64,000 bases of DNA from positions 1 through 64,000 of the forward strand of contig NZ_AUFZ01000023.1 in the NCBI RefSeq assembly GCF_000426765.1. The letters run 5' to 3'. The notes beneath the pieces are model-generated. The model did no database searches and was not told the origin of the DNA. It saw only the letters and a list, made by a program, of their open reading frames with translations. The DNA is from Vibrio litoralis DSM 17657 (GTDB lineage Bacteria > Pseudomonadota > Gammaproteobacteria > Enterobacterales > Vibrionaceae). Shown here in pieces: positions 18,947 to 27,743 of this stretch (the first letter of the stretch is position 1; each line of letters opens with the position of its first letter). A program made the translations under genes and the position numbers.

Positions 18947-19549
18947 TTAAAGTGAAGATTGATTGTAAAAAGCGAGCTGTTTATCGAGGTAGTCATTGAT
19001 GATTTCTCGCGCTTTTTCGGCATCAATACCCTCTGGGTTTAAGGTGCCACGCAGCCAAATACCATCGATGAGAGATGCAATACCATGTGCCACTAAGCTG
19101 GCTTGTTCATCGGGGAGTAGCGCTTTTAATTCAATTCTTAAATGTGAAAGTAAACGCTGTTCATTGACGCGTTGAAGCCTTTTTAATTGCGCGTCATGCA
19201 TCGAATAAGACCAGAATGCCAACCATGTTTTGGCTACTTTGTTTTCAGCCTGAAAGCCTTCAAAGTTAGCGTTCACAATGCCAATAATGCGTTGTTGGTG
19301 AGCATCGCTTGGTAAACCATTGAGTTTGATTTTTACCGTGTCTGAGAGCTCTCTTAAAATCGCTCGCATTGTCTCTTCTAATAAACCGTGTTTACCGCCG
19401 AAATAATGGTTAATGATACCGGTGGATACGCCCGCTTCTTTACTGATGAGCGAAATGCTTGCGCCATGCAAACCTACTCTTTCAATGACCGCCATAGTGG
19501 CTTTTACAAGCTGCGGTTTTCTAATATCAGGCATTCCAACTTTTGGCAT
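18947..19549 (-). CDS. betI: TetR-family choline-responsive repressor
   Basis: A 200-residue TetR-family repressor; BetI represses bet genes until choline binds. The N-terminus [18 protein letters not shown] matches the family start, and the HTH is in [23 protein letters not shown] choose the ATG at 19549; the longer frame from 19606 adds 19 residues not present in BetI proteins. It is the first gene of the operon, so it autoregulates if it behaves like relatives. In Vibrio harveyi the equivalent operon is also under quorum-sensing control (known there, not visible here). Confidence 0.93.
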   Translation of the reverse strand: MPKVGMPDIRKPQLVKATMAVIERVGLHGASISLISKEAGVSTGIINHYFGGKHGLLEETMRAILRELSDTVKIKLNGLPSDAHQQRIIGIVNANFEGFQAENKVAKTWLAFWSYSMHDAQLKRLQRVNEQRLLSHLRIELKALLPDEQASLVAHGIASLIDGIWLRGTLNPEGIDAEKAREIINDYLDKQLAFYNQSSL

Positions 19550-19764
19550 ATTTCGAATCCATTTATTTTTTATTGAACGGTTAATTAACAATAATGCTAC
19601 ACACAAAATGTTTAGACCTCAAATCAATATTTAGGGTTTGATAGGGTTTTCGGTGGGAGGTTGTAAGTTATTTATTTAACTTTCATAGCTTTACGTGATG
19701 TTAAAAAAATTAACAAATAGAACATTTCATTATGGATGTAATGAGTTTTTGGGGGGAAGAATAT

Positions 19765-19804
19765 AAAAAATGCCAACCTATTTTAAAAAGTAGGTTGGCA
19801 TGAT
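19765..19804 (-). terminator. Terminator of the irgA-like gene
   Basis: TGCCAACCTA at 19771-19780 pairs with TAGGTTGGCA at 19791-19800. On the minus strand the stem is followed by TTTTTTAT. It lies about 30 bp past the receptor stop codon. Confidence 0.88.
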
Positions 19805-19834
19805 TTTATCTGTAAATAGTTTATCGCGGGTGGA

Positions 19835-21778
19835 TTAGAACCCTACATTCATTCCTACCCAGTAACGACGTCCATCTTCTACATAACCATATTCATCATA
19901 AGTGACTTCTTGATCTAGTAGGTTATAAACCGCCGCATTCACTGACACATTGCTGGTTAAGTGATAGCTGACGCCCATATCCCAGAATGTATATGAAGGT
20001 GCTTCTAAGCTGCTTGATGAAGGACCGGAAACGGGTTCCATTTCTTCGCCGTGATAAGTCACTTGAGTCCATGCTTCTAAATCAGAGGTGGCTTGCCAAG
20101 AAAGATCGGTACTAAATAAGTGTTTTGGCAGTTGAACTAAAGGTTGGCCTTTGTAATCACCAGATTTTTGCTCAGAATCATTGAAGGTGTAGCTTGCATT
20201 CCAGAATAAGCTGTCACCCAATGGTGTCCCTAGAGCAAATTCAACCCCTTGTGTCGTTGCCTTATCGATATTGACACGTTTGGTTGCCACACTGCCACTG
20301 CTATTGACCGGGCCACAGCTTGGGCACTCTATACGCGAAATTTTATCTTTAAAGTCATTGTGGAAAACCGTAACAGAAGAACTTAACCCAAAGTCAGATT
20401 GGTAGTTTAAGCTGATTTCTTGGTTTACTGAGGTTTCAGGTTTTAGATCAGGATCGCCGTAAATATCACCGCCTCGGCTGCCTTGCGCCCAATCTGCCGA
20501 TGTCTCCCTTAGCGTTGGTGCGCGGTAACCAGTTGATACCCCGCCTTTTAATACCCAGTTTGGTGTTAGGCTCCAAACACCATAAGCACGGGGGCTCACA
20601 TGAGTGCCGTAGTTTTCATCGTCGTCCAAACGAGCACCAACCGTTAAGCTGAATGAGTCGACGATAGCCCACTCATCTTCTAAAAAGAACGCATAACGAT
20701 AGCTATCTAATTCAGTTAAATTCGATGCGCTATTTGAGGTGTAATCTTCAAGTTTTTCATAAGTATATTCAAAGCCGGATGTCAAAGTATGAGAATAGAT
20801 TGGTGTGACAAGGCTGGTTTTGAACACTGTGTTCATGCTTTCCATTTCTCGGGTTTTGTTTTCCGAGTCTTCATATTGTAGATAGGTATTGGATTGTCCA
20901 ACGACGCCCCAATTACCGTCATGGGTGATGGCATAATTGGTGCGTTTATATTCATCTAAGCTATCGACACAAGCGCCACGACAACCAGATGTTGGTACCG
21001 ATTTTCCTACTGTGCCAGCACGTGTTTGTTCGCTGATACCTGCTTCTAACGAAACATTATGATCGTCATTTAATTGATAAATGAGTTTAGAGTTAAAGCT
21101 ATTTAAATCTTTATCTTCATAGCCATTGGTAATGTCATCTTCATCACGAACGGTAGTTTGACCATTAAATTGAGCGGTCAAGTTGTCAGTCAGCGGGCCA
21201 GTTAAGTAGAAGTTAGCACTGCGCTCATTGCCTGAATCACGGTTTTCTTGAATGGTGGTGCCGAGTTGAACATTACCATGCCATTGCTGAGCATCTTTAC
21301 GGGTGATCACGTTGATAACACCACCAATTGCATCGGAGCCATAAAGGGTCGACATTGGCCCGCGAATCACTTCGATACGTTCAATCGCTTCTAAAGGTGG
21401 TAGCCAGCCTTGTTCGATACCTGGGCCATCACTGTTGGGACGTGTTTGACGCGAGGATTGACGTTTACCATCAACCAGAATCAAGGTATAGGCCGATCCC
21501 ATGCCACGAATACTAATGTCTTTGTTATCGCCACCACCAGTAATGGTGACGCCAGGAACGGTTTTCAGCGCATCGGTCACATCGCGATAGTATTTGTTAT
21601 CTAATTCATCCCGAGTGATCACACTGATACTTGCTGGAGCGGTGATTTCTGCTTGTTCATGACCCGATGCGGTCACAACCATAGTTTCAGTTGAAGACGT
21701 AGGTTGTGCTGCGTAAGCGTTAGTGGCCAGTAAAATTGATCCCGCTAAAGTGGAAAGCGGTAAACGATAGCTAGACAT
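19835..21778 (-). CDS. irgA: TonB-dependent catechol-siderophore receptor, IrgA/VctA type
   Basis: A 647-residue outer-membrane receptor: a signal peptide of about 23 residues ending NAYA, a TonB box ETMVVTAS just after it, a plug domain (DVTDALKTVPGVTITGG, RIEVIRGPMSTLYGSDAIGGVINVITRK), and a 22-strand barrel ending in an aromatic residue (MNVGF), as needed for outer-membrane assembly. Two cysteine pairs, CRGAC and ECPSC, sit in extracellular-loop positions. Divergent pairing with a LysR gene and proximity to vctPDGC point to an IrgA- or VctA-like receptor for enterobactin-type catechols. The Fur box just upstream indicates iron control. Confidence 0.88.
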   Translation of the reverse strand: MSSYRLPLSTLAGSILLATNAYAAQPTSSTETMVVTASGHEQAEITAPASISVITRDELDNKYYRDVTDALKTVPGVTITGGGDNKDISIRGMGSAYTLILVDGKRQSSRQTRPNSDGPGIEQGWLPPLEAIERIEVIRGPMSTLYGSDAIGGVINVITRKDAQQWHGNVQLGTTIQENRDSGNERSANFYLTGPLTDNLTAQFNGQTTVRDEDDITNGYEDKDLNSFNSKLIYQLNDDHNVSLEAGISEQTRAGTVGKSVPTSGCRGACVDSLDEYKRTNYAITHDGNWGVVGQSNTYLQYEDSENKTREMESMNTVFKTSLVTPIYSHTLTSGFEYTYEKLEDYTSNSASNLTELDSYRYAFFLEDEWAIVDSFSLTVGARLDDDENYGTHVSPRAYGVWSLTPNWVLKGGVSTGYRAPTLRETSADWAQGSRGGDIYGDPDLKPETSVNQEISLNYQSDFGLSSSVTVFHNDFKDKISRIECPSCGPVNSSGSVATKRVNIDKATTQGVEFALGTPLGDSLFWNASYTFNDSEQKSGDYKGQPLVQLPKHLFSTDLSWQATSDLEAWTQVTYHGEEMEPVSGPSSSSLEAPSYTFWDMGVSYHLTSNVSVNAAVYNLLDQEVTYDEYGYVEDGRRYWVGMNVGF

Positions 21779-21789
21779 TATTATTCCTT

Positions 21790-21810
21790 TAAATGATAAT
21801 GATTCTTAAA
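21790..21810. promoter_or_regulatory. Fur box upstream of the receptor gene
   Basis: AATGATAATGATTCTTA matches the Fur consensus core GATAATGATAATCATTATC well in its left half. It lies just upstream of the receptor start. It would couple the receptor, and perhaps the divergent regulator, to iron supply. Confidence 0.75.
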
Positions 21811-21860
21811 TTCATTTGCGATTATTGCCATCTTGGCAGCTATTGAATAGATCAATGAGT

Positions 21861-21875
21861 GGAACAGGCTGTTCC
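21861..21875. promoter_or_regulatory. Perfect dyad in the irgA-irgB promoter region
   Basis: GGAACAGGCTGTTCC is a perfect 7-bp inverted repeat around one base, about 26 bp upstream of the LysR gene and 85 bp upstream of the receptor. It is a candidate operator for the LysR regulator. Known: V. cholerae IrgB activates irgA through a dyad in the same type of divergent region. That this is the site is inference. Confidence 0.5.
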
Positions 21876-21901
21876 AAATATGGGATATGAGTTGGGGAGT
21901 T

Positions 21902-22897
21902 ATGAAAACTGAATTACAAGGAATTCGAGCCTTTGCCGCGTTAAGTCGTTATCACAGTGTGACCGCTGCCGCCAAAGCATTAAACCAACCCAAATCGACG
22001 ATCAGTCGCCGCTTAGCTCAATTAGAAACGGAACTAGGACAAGCGCTATTCATCAAACAAGGTTCCCGTTTAATGCTGACTCGGGCTGGGGAAGTATTTG
22101 CGGAGTATTGTGAGCGCTTACTTACTATGGCGGAAGAGTCACAGAACGCTTTACAATCATTAAAGCAAAGCGTCAGTGGTGAAGTAACCATGATTGCTCC
22201 GCCTAGTTTGATTCGTGGCTGGTTACGCGCACAGTGTCATCAATTTCTCGATGTTCATCCACAAGTGAACATTCGTTTGTTTACTGAAGCGCGTGATGAA
22301 TATTTTCAAAATGAACCGGATATTGTGCTGTCAATTGGTGAGCAAGATTTACCTGGGACATGGCGTAAGAAGACCTTGGGATATTGGCAATTTGGTTTAT
22401 ATGCTTCGCCCGACTACATTGAGCAGCATGGCGCACCGACACACCCCAATCACCTTAGTGCTCATCAATGGCTGCCATTTGAATGCGATAGCAGTAACAC
22501 TATTTATTTATCTAATGGTCAAGAGCACTGCATGGCGATGCCACCAATTAGCCGTTTAACCAGTGATAACTTATTACTACAGATTGATTCTATTGCTTCA
22601 GGGTACGGCATTGGTTTGTTGCCAACCTGGATTGCGGATAATTACTCACAAGCACACCCAGGGAACATCGAATTATGCATGTCTGATTGGTATAGCGCGG
22701 CGCGCCCAGTGGTGTGTTATTTTGCCGCAGGGGTATTGCCATTAAGAGTACAAACTTTGATTAAAGCGCTTAATGACAATGCCCCTAAGGAATGGTTAGC
22801 ACCTAGAAGTGTTAATAAAAGCACAGACTCAGATCATGAAAAATACAAGCACATGCGATTACCGTCGACTTCAATGACATTAAACGGCGTCTCATAG
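21902..22897 (+). CDS. irgB: LysR-family regulator, IrgB-like
   Basis: A 331-residue LysR regulator with the N-terminal HTH LRAFAALSRYHSVTAAAKAL-type region (written here GIRAFAALSRYHS) and KSTISRRLAQLE recognition helix, followed by a LysR substrate-binding domain. It is divergent from the receptor, the IrgB arrangement. I choose the ATG at 21902 because GGGGAG sits a few bases upstream; the ATG at 21887 lacks this. The protein runs about 30 residues longer than usual. Its polar tail overlaps the 3' end of the convergent vctC by 64 bp, which suggests a lost stop codon. Confidence 0.85.
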   Translation: MKTELQGIRAFAALSRYHSVTAAAKALNQPKSTISRRLAQLETELGQALFIKQGSRLMLTRAGEVFAEYCERLLTMAEESQNALQSLKQSVSGEVTMIAPPSLIRGWLRAQCHQFLDVHPQVNIRLFTEARDEYFQNEPDIVLSIGEQDLPGTWRKKTLGYWQFGLYASPDYIEQHGAPTHPNHLSAHQWLPFECDSSNTIYLSNGQEHCMAMPPISRLTSDNLLLQIDSIASGYGIGLLPTWIADNYSQAHPGNIELCMSDWYSAARPVVCYFAAGVLPLRVQTLIKALNDNAPKEWLAPRSVNKSTDSDHEKYKHMRLPSTSMTLNGVS

Positions 22898-23592
22898 ATC
22901 TCAGATAACACTGAGCCATCAATGACTTGCTTTACTGTTCCTTTTGCGACAATTTCACCTTTTTTCAGTGCGATAATGGTGTCGGAATAGCAAGAAGCAA
23001 AGTTGATATCATGGATCACTATCACCACCGCTTTATTGAGTTCATGGGCCAGTCGACGAATGGTTGCCATAATTTGCAATGAATGTTTGATATCCAGATT
23101 ATTCAACGGCTCATCTAAAAAGATATAGTCAGTATCTTGCGCTATCACCATGGCAATAAAAGCTAATTGTCGCTGACCACCACTGAGTTCATCAAGGTAT
23201 TTATCTTGAATTGGAGTCAGTTCTAGGTACTCGATTGCTTTATTTATCGCTTGGTTATCTTCCGCTTTCAAATTGCCCTGACAGTAAGGAAAACGACCAA
23301 AGGAAATCAGTTCTCGAACTGTAAAACGTAAGCTAAAGCTATTGGCTTGGCGTAGTACTGATAAACGCTTGGCGAGGGCTTTAGTATCCCATTCCACCAG
23401 TTCTTTACCATCAATCCAAACTTCACCTTCATCACGTTTCAGTAGTCTTCCTGCCATCGAAAGTAGGGTACTTTTCCCTGCGCCATTAGGGCCAATAATC
23501 GCGGTGACTTTTCCTTTGGCAAATTCTGCACTGGCATTTTGTACCACAGGATGTTCGCCAAAGCGTTTGGTTAGTTGTTTTAATTCAATCAT
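22834..23592 (-). CDS. vctC: Catechol-siderophore ABC transporter, ATP-binding protein
   Basis: A 252-residue FepC/FecE-type ATPase. Walker A is GPNGAGKST, the signature LSGGQRQLAF, Walker B DYIFLDEPLNNLD and the switch His is in VIVIHDINFA. It drives import of ferric siderophore from the periplasm through VctD and VctG. It is the last gene of vctPDGC, 5 bp after vctG. Its 3' end lies inside the 3' end of the convergent irgB-like gene. Confidence 0.9.
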   Translation of the reverse strand: MIELKQLTKRFGEHPVVQNASAEFAKGKVTAIIGPNGAGKSTLLSMAGRLLKRDEGEVWIDGKELVEWDTKALAKRLSVLRQANSFSLRFTVRELISFGRFPYCQGNLKAEDNQAINKAIEYLELTPIQDKYLDELSGGQRQLAFIAMVIAQDTDYIFLDEPLNNLDIKHSLQIMATIRRLAHELNKAVVIVIHDINFASCYSDTIIALKKGEIVAKGTVKQVIDGSVLSEIYETPFNVIEVDGNRMCLYFS

Positions 23593-23597
23593 CAGGG

Positions 23598-24632
23598 TTA
23601 CACCACTTTATTGCGTAATAACAGGAATAAGAAATAGATCCCGCCAACAAAATTAATCACCACACTTAAGGTGGTTTCGAAGCCGAATACTTTTTCAATA
23701 ATCCATTGGCCTGTCAGCAAGGTCGCTACAGACATCAATCCACAGGCAGTAAGTAAGTACTTATGTTGGTAAGTTTTTAGCCATTCACGTGTTAAGTTGG
23801 TAATCAATAGACCAAAGAACATTATCGGCCCAATTAAGGCAGTAGAAATGGCAATTAATATCGATGACAGTAGCAGCACCGTTCGTGTGGTTCGTTTGAT
23901 GTCGACGCCTAAGCTGGTGGCATTATCTTGGTCGAGCAAATAGACATCCAGCGTACGATGTAGCCTAAATAACCAAACGGATACGATGACGAGCATCGGA
24001 AGTGTCCAGTAAACCAACTCGGTATCAATATTATTGAAGCTGGCAAACATGCTGGCTTGAACATTGGCAAACTCGTCTGGGTCCATCAGCATGGTTAAAA
24101 ATGAAGATCCGCTTTGGAATAGCTGTCCGAAAATCACCCCTAATAGCAATAGTGAAATAATATTGCTGGCGGAATAGCGGAAATACAGCAGAAATAAGAC
24201 CAAGGAAAAGCCCATCATCATGACGACTGATATCGAAAAGTTGATCACATGGTTAGTCATCATCACGCTTAAGCCGCCAAATAAGGTAACTACTAAAACT
24301 TGAATCAGTAAATAAAGTGAATCAAACCCCATAATACTTGGTGTTAAGATGCGGTTATTAGTGATGGTTTGAAAACAAAACGACGCAATGCCAATCGCAA
24401 AGCCGGCAATGACGATGGCGAGTACTTTAGGGATTCGTCGCGATAGGAAATATTGATAATTATCAGCGGTGAGGCCATAACCAATAAATAAAGCGGCCAT
24501 CACTAAGCTTAGCAGTAACAAGGCGATGATTTTTTGCTTATCACCTGACCATGAAGTCTTATTGCTAAGAGATTGGGGAAAGGGTTTGGTTTTATTTTTA
24601 AGCACAGGTTTATTTAATAATTTAGCGCTCAT
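23598..24632 (-). CDS. vctG: Catechol-siderophore ABC transporter permease
   Basis: A 344-residue FecCD-family permease with about nine to ten membrane spans and a polar N-terminal stretch of about 30 residues. FecCD hallmarks are RIPKVLAIVIAGFAIGIAS and the cytoplasmic loop with ALIGPIMFFGLLITNLTR that contacts the ATPase. It forms the pore with VctD. Its start overlaps vctD by 11 bp, indicating translational coupling. Confidence 0.9.
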   Translation of the reverse strand: MSAKLLNKPVLKNKTKPFPQSLSNKTSWSGDKQKIIALLLLSLVMAALFIGYGLTADNYQYFLSRRIPKVLAIVIAGFAIGIASFCFQTITNNRILTPSIMGFDSLYLLIQVLVVTLFGGLSVMMTNHVINFSISVVMMMGFSLVLFLLYFRYSASNIISLLLLGVIFGQLFQSGSSFLTMLMDPDEFANVQASMFASFNNIDTELVYWTLPMLVIVSVWLFRLHRTLDVYLLDQDNATSLGVDIKRTTRTVLLLSSILIAISTALIGPIMFFGLLITNLTREWLKTYQHKYLLTACGLMSVATLLTGQWIIEKVFGFETTLSVVINFVGGIYFLFLLLRNKVV

Positions 24633-25560
24633 GTTTCATACCTTTCAACACTAAGAAAATAAACACGCTGCCACCTAATAAGCTAATCACCATCGAAATT
24701 GGGATCTCGTAAGGGAAGATAAGAATACGGCCAACCACATCACAAGCCAGTACTAAAATAGCGCCTAATATGGCGGTGCGAGGGATGTTTTTACGTAGAT
24801 TATCACCATAAAACCGGTTAACTAAGTTCGGTACGATTAAGCCAAGAAAGGGCAGTTGACCGACGATCATCACCACAGAAGCCGACATGATCGAAACCAG
24901 AGCGACACCAATTGTCATCACTTGCTGATAATTTAAACCTAGGTTAATCGCAAAATCTTTACCCATGCCAACTGCCGAGATTCGGGTGGCGTAGAGGTAG
25001 CTAAAAATAGACACCGGTATGGCGATGTAAAGCAGTTCAAAATTGCCAGATAAAATGTTGGCAAAGTTAGCTACCGCCCAGCCAGATAGGTTTTGTAGCG
25101 CATCGTATTTATAGGCAATAAAGGTCGCCATTGAAGAGACAATGTTACCGAAAATAATGCCAATGAGAGGCACAAACACGGCATTTTTAAATTGAATGCG
25201 TTGAATCAGTTGAACAAAAAAGAGGGTGCCAATCATTGAAGTGGCAAAAATCAGCCACAGCTGATCGCCATTACCAAAAATCACTAGACTCAAAACGAAA
25301 CCCAGCATGGCACATTCAATGGTGCCGGATGTGGAAGGCGCAGCAAACCGGTTTTGGCTGATTTGCTGCATGATAAGACCGGCAATACTCAAGCCACCAC
25401 CGGCAAGTAAGATCGCCAGTAAGCGAGGGACTCGGCTATAGATAAACAATTGCCAGGTATTGGCATCACCTGCAAGAAGGTGGGCTAACGATACGTTACC
25501 CACCCCAATGAAGAGTGAAGACAGACTTAGGCAGACTAAAACAATCAGCAATTTAGCCAC
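24622..25560 (-). CDS. vctD: Catechol-siderophore ABC transporter permease
   Basis: A 312-residue FecCD-family permease. RVPRLLAILLAGGGLSIAG near the N-terminus and GQLPFLGLIVPNLVNRF near residue 230 are typical of the family. It pairs with VctG as an inner-membrane heterodimer. The start is GTG with GAGG upstream. It follows vctP by 35 bp. Confidence 0.9.
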   Translation of the reverse strand: MAKLLIVLVCLSLSSLFIGVGNVSLAHLLAGDANTWQLFIYSRVPRLLAILLAGGGLSIAGLIMQQISQNRFAAPSTSGTIECAMLGFVLSLVIFGNGDQLWLIFATSMIGTLFFVQLIQRIQFKNAVFVPLIGIIFGNIVSSMATFIAYKYDALQNLSGWAVANFANILSGNFELLYIAIPVSIFSYLYATRISAVGMGKDFAINLGLNYQQVMTIGVALVSIMSASVVMIVGQLPFLGLIVPNLVNRFYGDNLRKNIPRTAILGAILVLACDVVGRILIFPYEIPISMVISLLGGSVFIFLVLKGMKHER

Positions 25561-25595
25561 AACAACCTCAAGCTTTCATTCTTAATAACGAGTAT

Positions 25596-26543
25596 TTACT
25601 GAGTCTTGGTCAAAGATTCGATGTCACTGACCATGGTTTCCGTTGCAGTAATGCCCGAGCTTGCAACATACCAAGCCGGGATATCAAGGTAGATCATACG
25701 GTGATTTTTATAGGCTTGAGTCGATTTTACTAGGTCATTGTCAAAGTCTTGGCGAGTGGTGCTTTTACCTTTATTGACCAATTTATCTCGGTCTAAAATC
25801 AGTAATGTGGATGGATTTTCTTGGCTGACCAATTCGTAAGAAACCAATTGACCATGACCACCGGTTTTTTCAGATTTCTTGTCTTTAACTGCGATAGTTG
25901 GTTTAAATCCGAAATCTTTGTACAGCACAGAAAAACGCGAACCTTCACCAAATGAAGTCACATTACCGCCAGAACTCATCAGCATTAATGCGTCTATGTC
26001 ATGACTTTGGTTATAAGATTTAATTGCTGCAAAACGTTGGTTTAATGCGTCAATTTTTTGGTTTACTAAGTCTTGTTTATCAAAAATGACGCCTAGATCA
26101 TGCCAAAGGACTTGAGTGTTTTTCCAGTAATCGCTGCCATTTTCAACTGCAAAAACAAAGGTAGGGGCGATTTTAGACAGTTCTTTGAAATGTTTAGAAC
26201 TGCGTGGACCCACAATAATCAGGTCAGGCTTCTGGGTATAAATGGTTTCAAAATCAGGTTCAAAAATGGTGCCAGAAGAAGCAATGTTGTCTGCGTTATA
26301 TTGCTCGAGATAATTGGGTAAAGCCGTCCCTTTTGAAACCGCAACGGGCTTAATATCAAGCGCATCTACAGCATCAAGCGCACCAGTACCAATGACGACT
26401 ACGCGCTGTGGCGATGATTCAAGAGTCGTTGAGCCCATCATGTGCTCAAGCGTGACCGATTTAGCATGAGCTGAAATCGAGCTTATTGCCGCGACAGAGA
26501 GTAAAGCGGAGGCAATCACTCTAGATTTCTTAAAACATTTCAT
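25596..26543 (-). CDS. vctP: Periplasmic ferric-siderophore binding protein
   Basis: A 315-residue class III periplasmic binding protein (FepB/CeuE-like) with a signal peptide of about 27 residues ending SAHA. Family features include SPQRVVVIGTGALDAVDAL, KPDLIIVGPRSSK, the long central helix and ILDRDKLVNKG. It hands ferric catechol siderophores to VctDG. First gene of the operon, with a Fur box about 20 bp upstream of the start and an AAGGAA ribosome site. Confidence 0.9.
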   Translation of the reverse strand: MKCFKKSRVIASALLSVAAISSISAHAKSVTLEHMMGSTTLESSPQRVVVIGTGALDAVDALDIKPVAVSKGTALPNYLEQYNADNIASSGTIFEPDFETIYTQKPDLIIVGPRSSKHFKELSKIAPTFVFAVENGSDYWKNTQVLWHDLGVIFDKQDLVNQKIDALNQRFAAIKSYNQSHDIDALMLMSSGGNVTSFGEGSRFSVLYKDFGFKPTIAVKDKKSEKTGGHGQLVSYELVSQENPSTLLILDRDKLVNKGKSTTRQDFDNDLVKSTQAYKNHRMIYLDIPAWYVASSGITATETMVSDIESLTKTQ

Positions 26544-26559
26544 TCTTATTCCTTTATGT

Positions 26560-26582
26560 AATCGATAATTATTATCATTCCG
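26560..26582 (-). promoter_or_regulatory. Fur box upstream of vctPDGC
   Basis: GATAATTATTATCATTC at 26564-26580 closely matches the Fur consensus and overlaps the expected promoter of vctP. Iron repression of the transport operon is the simplest reading. Confidence 0.8.
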
Positions 26583-26653
26583 ATTACTATATAGGGCGGC
26601 AGTAAGAAATCAATAGTAAGAAGTGTAAATTTAGTTAAATAAGAGTGAGCGTG

Positions 26654-27085
26654 TTAGTTTAAATCTTTAATCACCTTATCAAGCAGTTGTACTAATAGTT
26701 GTGCTTCTCCGTCATCTAAACTCGGAAATTGGCAACGGATGTGTTCTGGGATTTTTGCCGCTTTTGATTGTAGTTTTTGTCCTTCCCCCGTTAGCTTCAC
26801 CACACGTTTCCGTTTGTCTTGTTCATCTTTCACTATATTTAATAGTTGCTTATCGCCCATCTTTTTGAGGATTTGCGTCATAGCACTGCCATCAATTGAG
26901 GTTTTCTCAAGTAAAGCGGTAATGCTGATGCCATCTTTTTCCCACAGCGCCATCATCACAACATATTGAGGGTAGGTTAAATTGAGATCGGCTAACGAAT
27001 CACGATAAGTTCGAGTGAGTCCGTTAGAGGCCATGTATAAACGGTGGCAGATTTGGTTGTCGAGTTTGAGTTGGGGATGTTTCAT
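26654..27085 (-). CDS. ohrR: MarR-family peroxide-sensing repressor OhrR
   Basis: A 143-residue winged-helix MarR-family protein. The N-terminal LDNQICHRLYMASNGLTRTY carries Cys13 at the place of the OhrR sensing cysteine, and the winged helix spans ITALLEKTSIDGSAMTQILKKM with the DKRKRVVKLT wing. OhrR leaves its operator when organic hydroperoxide oxidises that cysteine. I start it at 27085, since the ATG at 27097 has no ribosome site. Divergent ohr and the palindromes between them support the name. Confidence 0.9.
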   Translation of the reverse strand: MKHPQLKLDNQICHRLYMASNGLTRTYRDSLADLNLTYPQYVVMMALWEKDGISITALLEKTSIDGSAMTQILKKMGDKQLLNIVKDEQDKRKRVVKLTGEGQKLQSKAAKIPEHIRCQFPSLDDGEAQLLVQLLDKVIKDLN

Positions 27086-27119
27086 GTCTATTCTCATTTT
27101 GTGCTTAGTGCTATTTTAG

Positions 27120-27131
27120 TTTGCACACAAA
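27120..27131. promoter_or_regulatory. OhrR operator candidate 1 (imperfect)
   Basis: TTTGCACACAAA is an imperfect version of the perfect palindrome 45 bp downstream, and both are followed by GTATTT. Paired sites like this are expected in an ohrR-ohr divergent region. Confidence 0.6.
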
Positions 27132-27164
27132 GTATTTGCAATTAACGTTTTTACGATCTAGTAT

Positions 27165-27176
27165 TTTGCATGCAAA
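27165..27176. promoter_or_regulatory. OhrR operator candidate 2 (perfect palindrome)
   Basis: TTTGCATGCAAA is a perfect 12-bp palindrome about 30 bp upstream of the ohr start. Its position and its partner at 27120 make it the best candidate for OhrR control of both genes. Confidence 0.7.
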
Positions 27177-27207
27177 GTATTTTTTCGCTAACCAGAAAGG
27201 AATAAAC

Positions 27208-27636
27208 ATGAAAGAACTACAAAGTGTTGCCTACACCGCTAAAGCGACTGCAACAGGTGGACGTGAAGGTTCAGCAAAATCAGATGATGGTCGTTTGGAT
27301 GTTGCTCTTTCAACACCAAAAGGTTTAGGTGGTGATGACGGTCAAGGCACAAACCCTGAGCAACTGTTTGCCGCAGGTTACGCAGCATGCTTCATCGGTG
27401 CACTGAAACTAGTAGCAGGCCAGGCAAAAGTAGCGCTACCACAAGATACGCACATTAACTCTGAAGTATCGATTGGCCCAATTGAAGGCGGATTTGGTAT
27501 TGCAGTGAAATTAGAAGTGAATGTTGGCGATCTTGATAAAGCAACCGCTCAAGATCTCGTAAACAAAGCACACGAAGTTTGCCCGTATTCAAACGCGACT
27601 CGCGGTAATATCGCAATTGAACTATCGGTTGCTTAA
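27208..27636 (+). CDS. ohr: Organic hydroperoxide resistance protein
   Basis: A 142-residue OsmC/Ohr-family thiol peroxidase. The catalytic pair is Cys61 in GYAACFIGAL and Cys125 in HEVCPYSNATRGN, with the family start YTAKATATGGREG. Ohr reduces organic hydroperoxides in the cytoplasm using lipoylated partners. I start it at the ATG at 27208, after AAAGG; the longer frame from 27121 would run through the operator region. It ends at a strong terminator. Confidence 0.95.
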   Translation: MKELQSVAYTAKATATGGREGSAKSDDGRLDVALSTPKGLGGDDGQGTNPEQLFAAGYAACFIGALKLVAGQAKVALPQDTHINSEVSIGPIEGGFGIAVKLEVNVGDLDKATAQDLVNKAHEVCPYSNATRGNIAIELSVA

Positions 27637-27675
27637 GTCATTTAGGCTCACGTTTAGATAAAGCGTTCAGATAAA

Positions 27676-27716
27676 ATAAAGGCCTCACGTATTGATATAG
27701 CGTGAGGCCTTTTTGT
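27676..27716. terminator. Bidirectional terminator between ohr and dctM
   Basis: AAAGGCCTCACG at 27678-27689 pairs with CGTGAGGCCTTT at 27700-27711, with T-rich sequence on both sides. It ends ohr on the plus strand and the TRAP operon on the minus strand. Confidence 0.9.
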
Positions 27717-27743
27717 ATCTCAATCTTAAACTAGTCGAACTGG

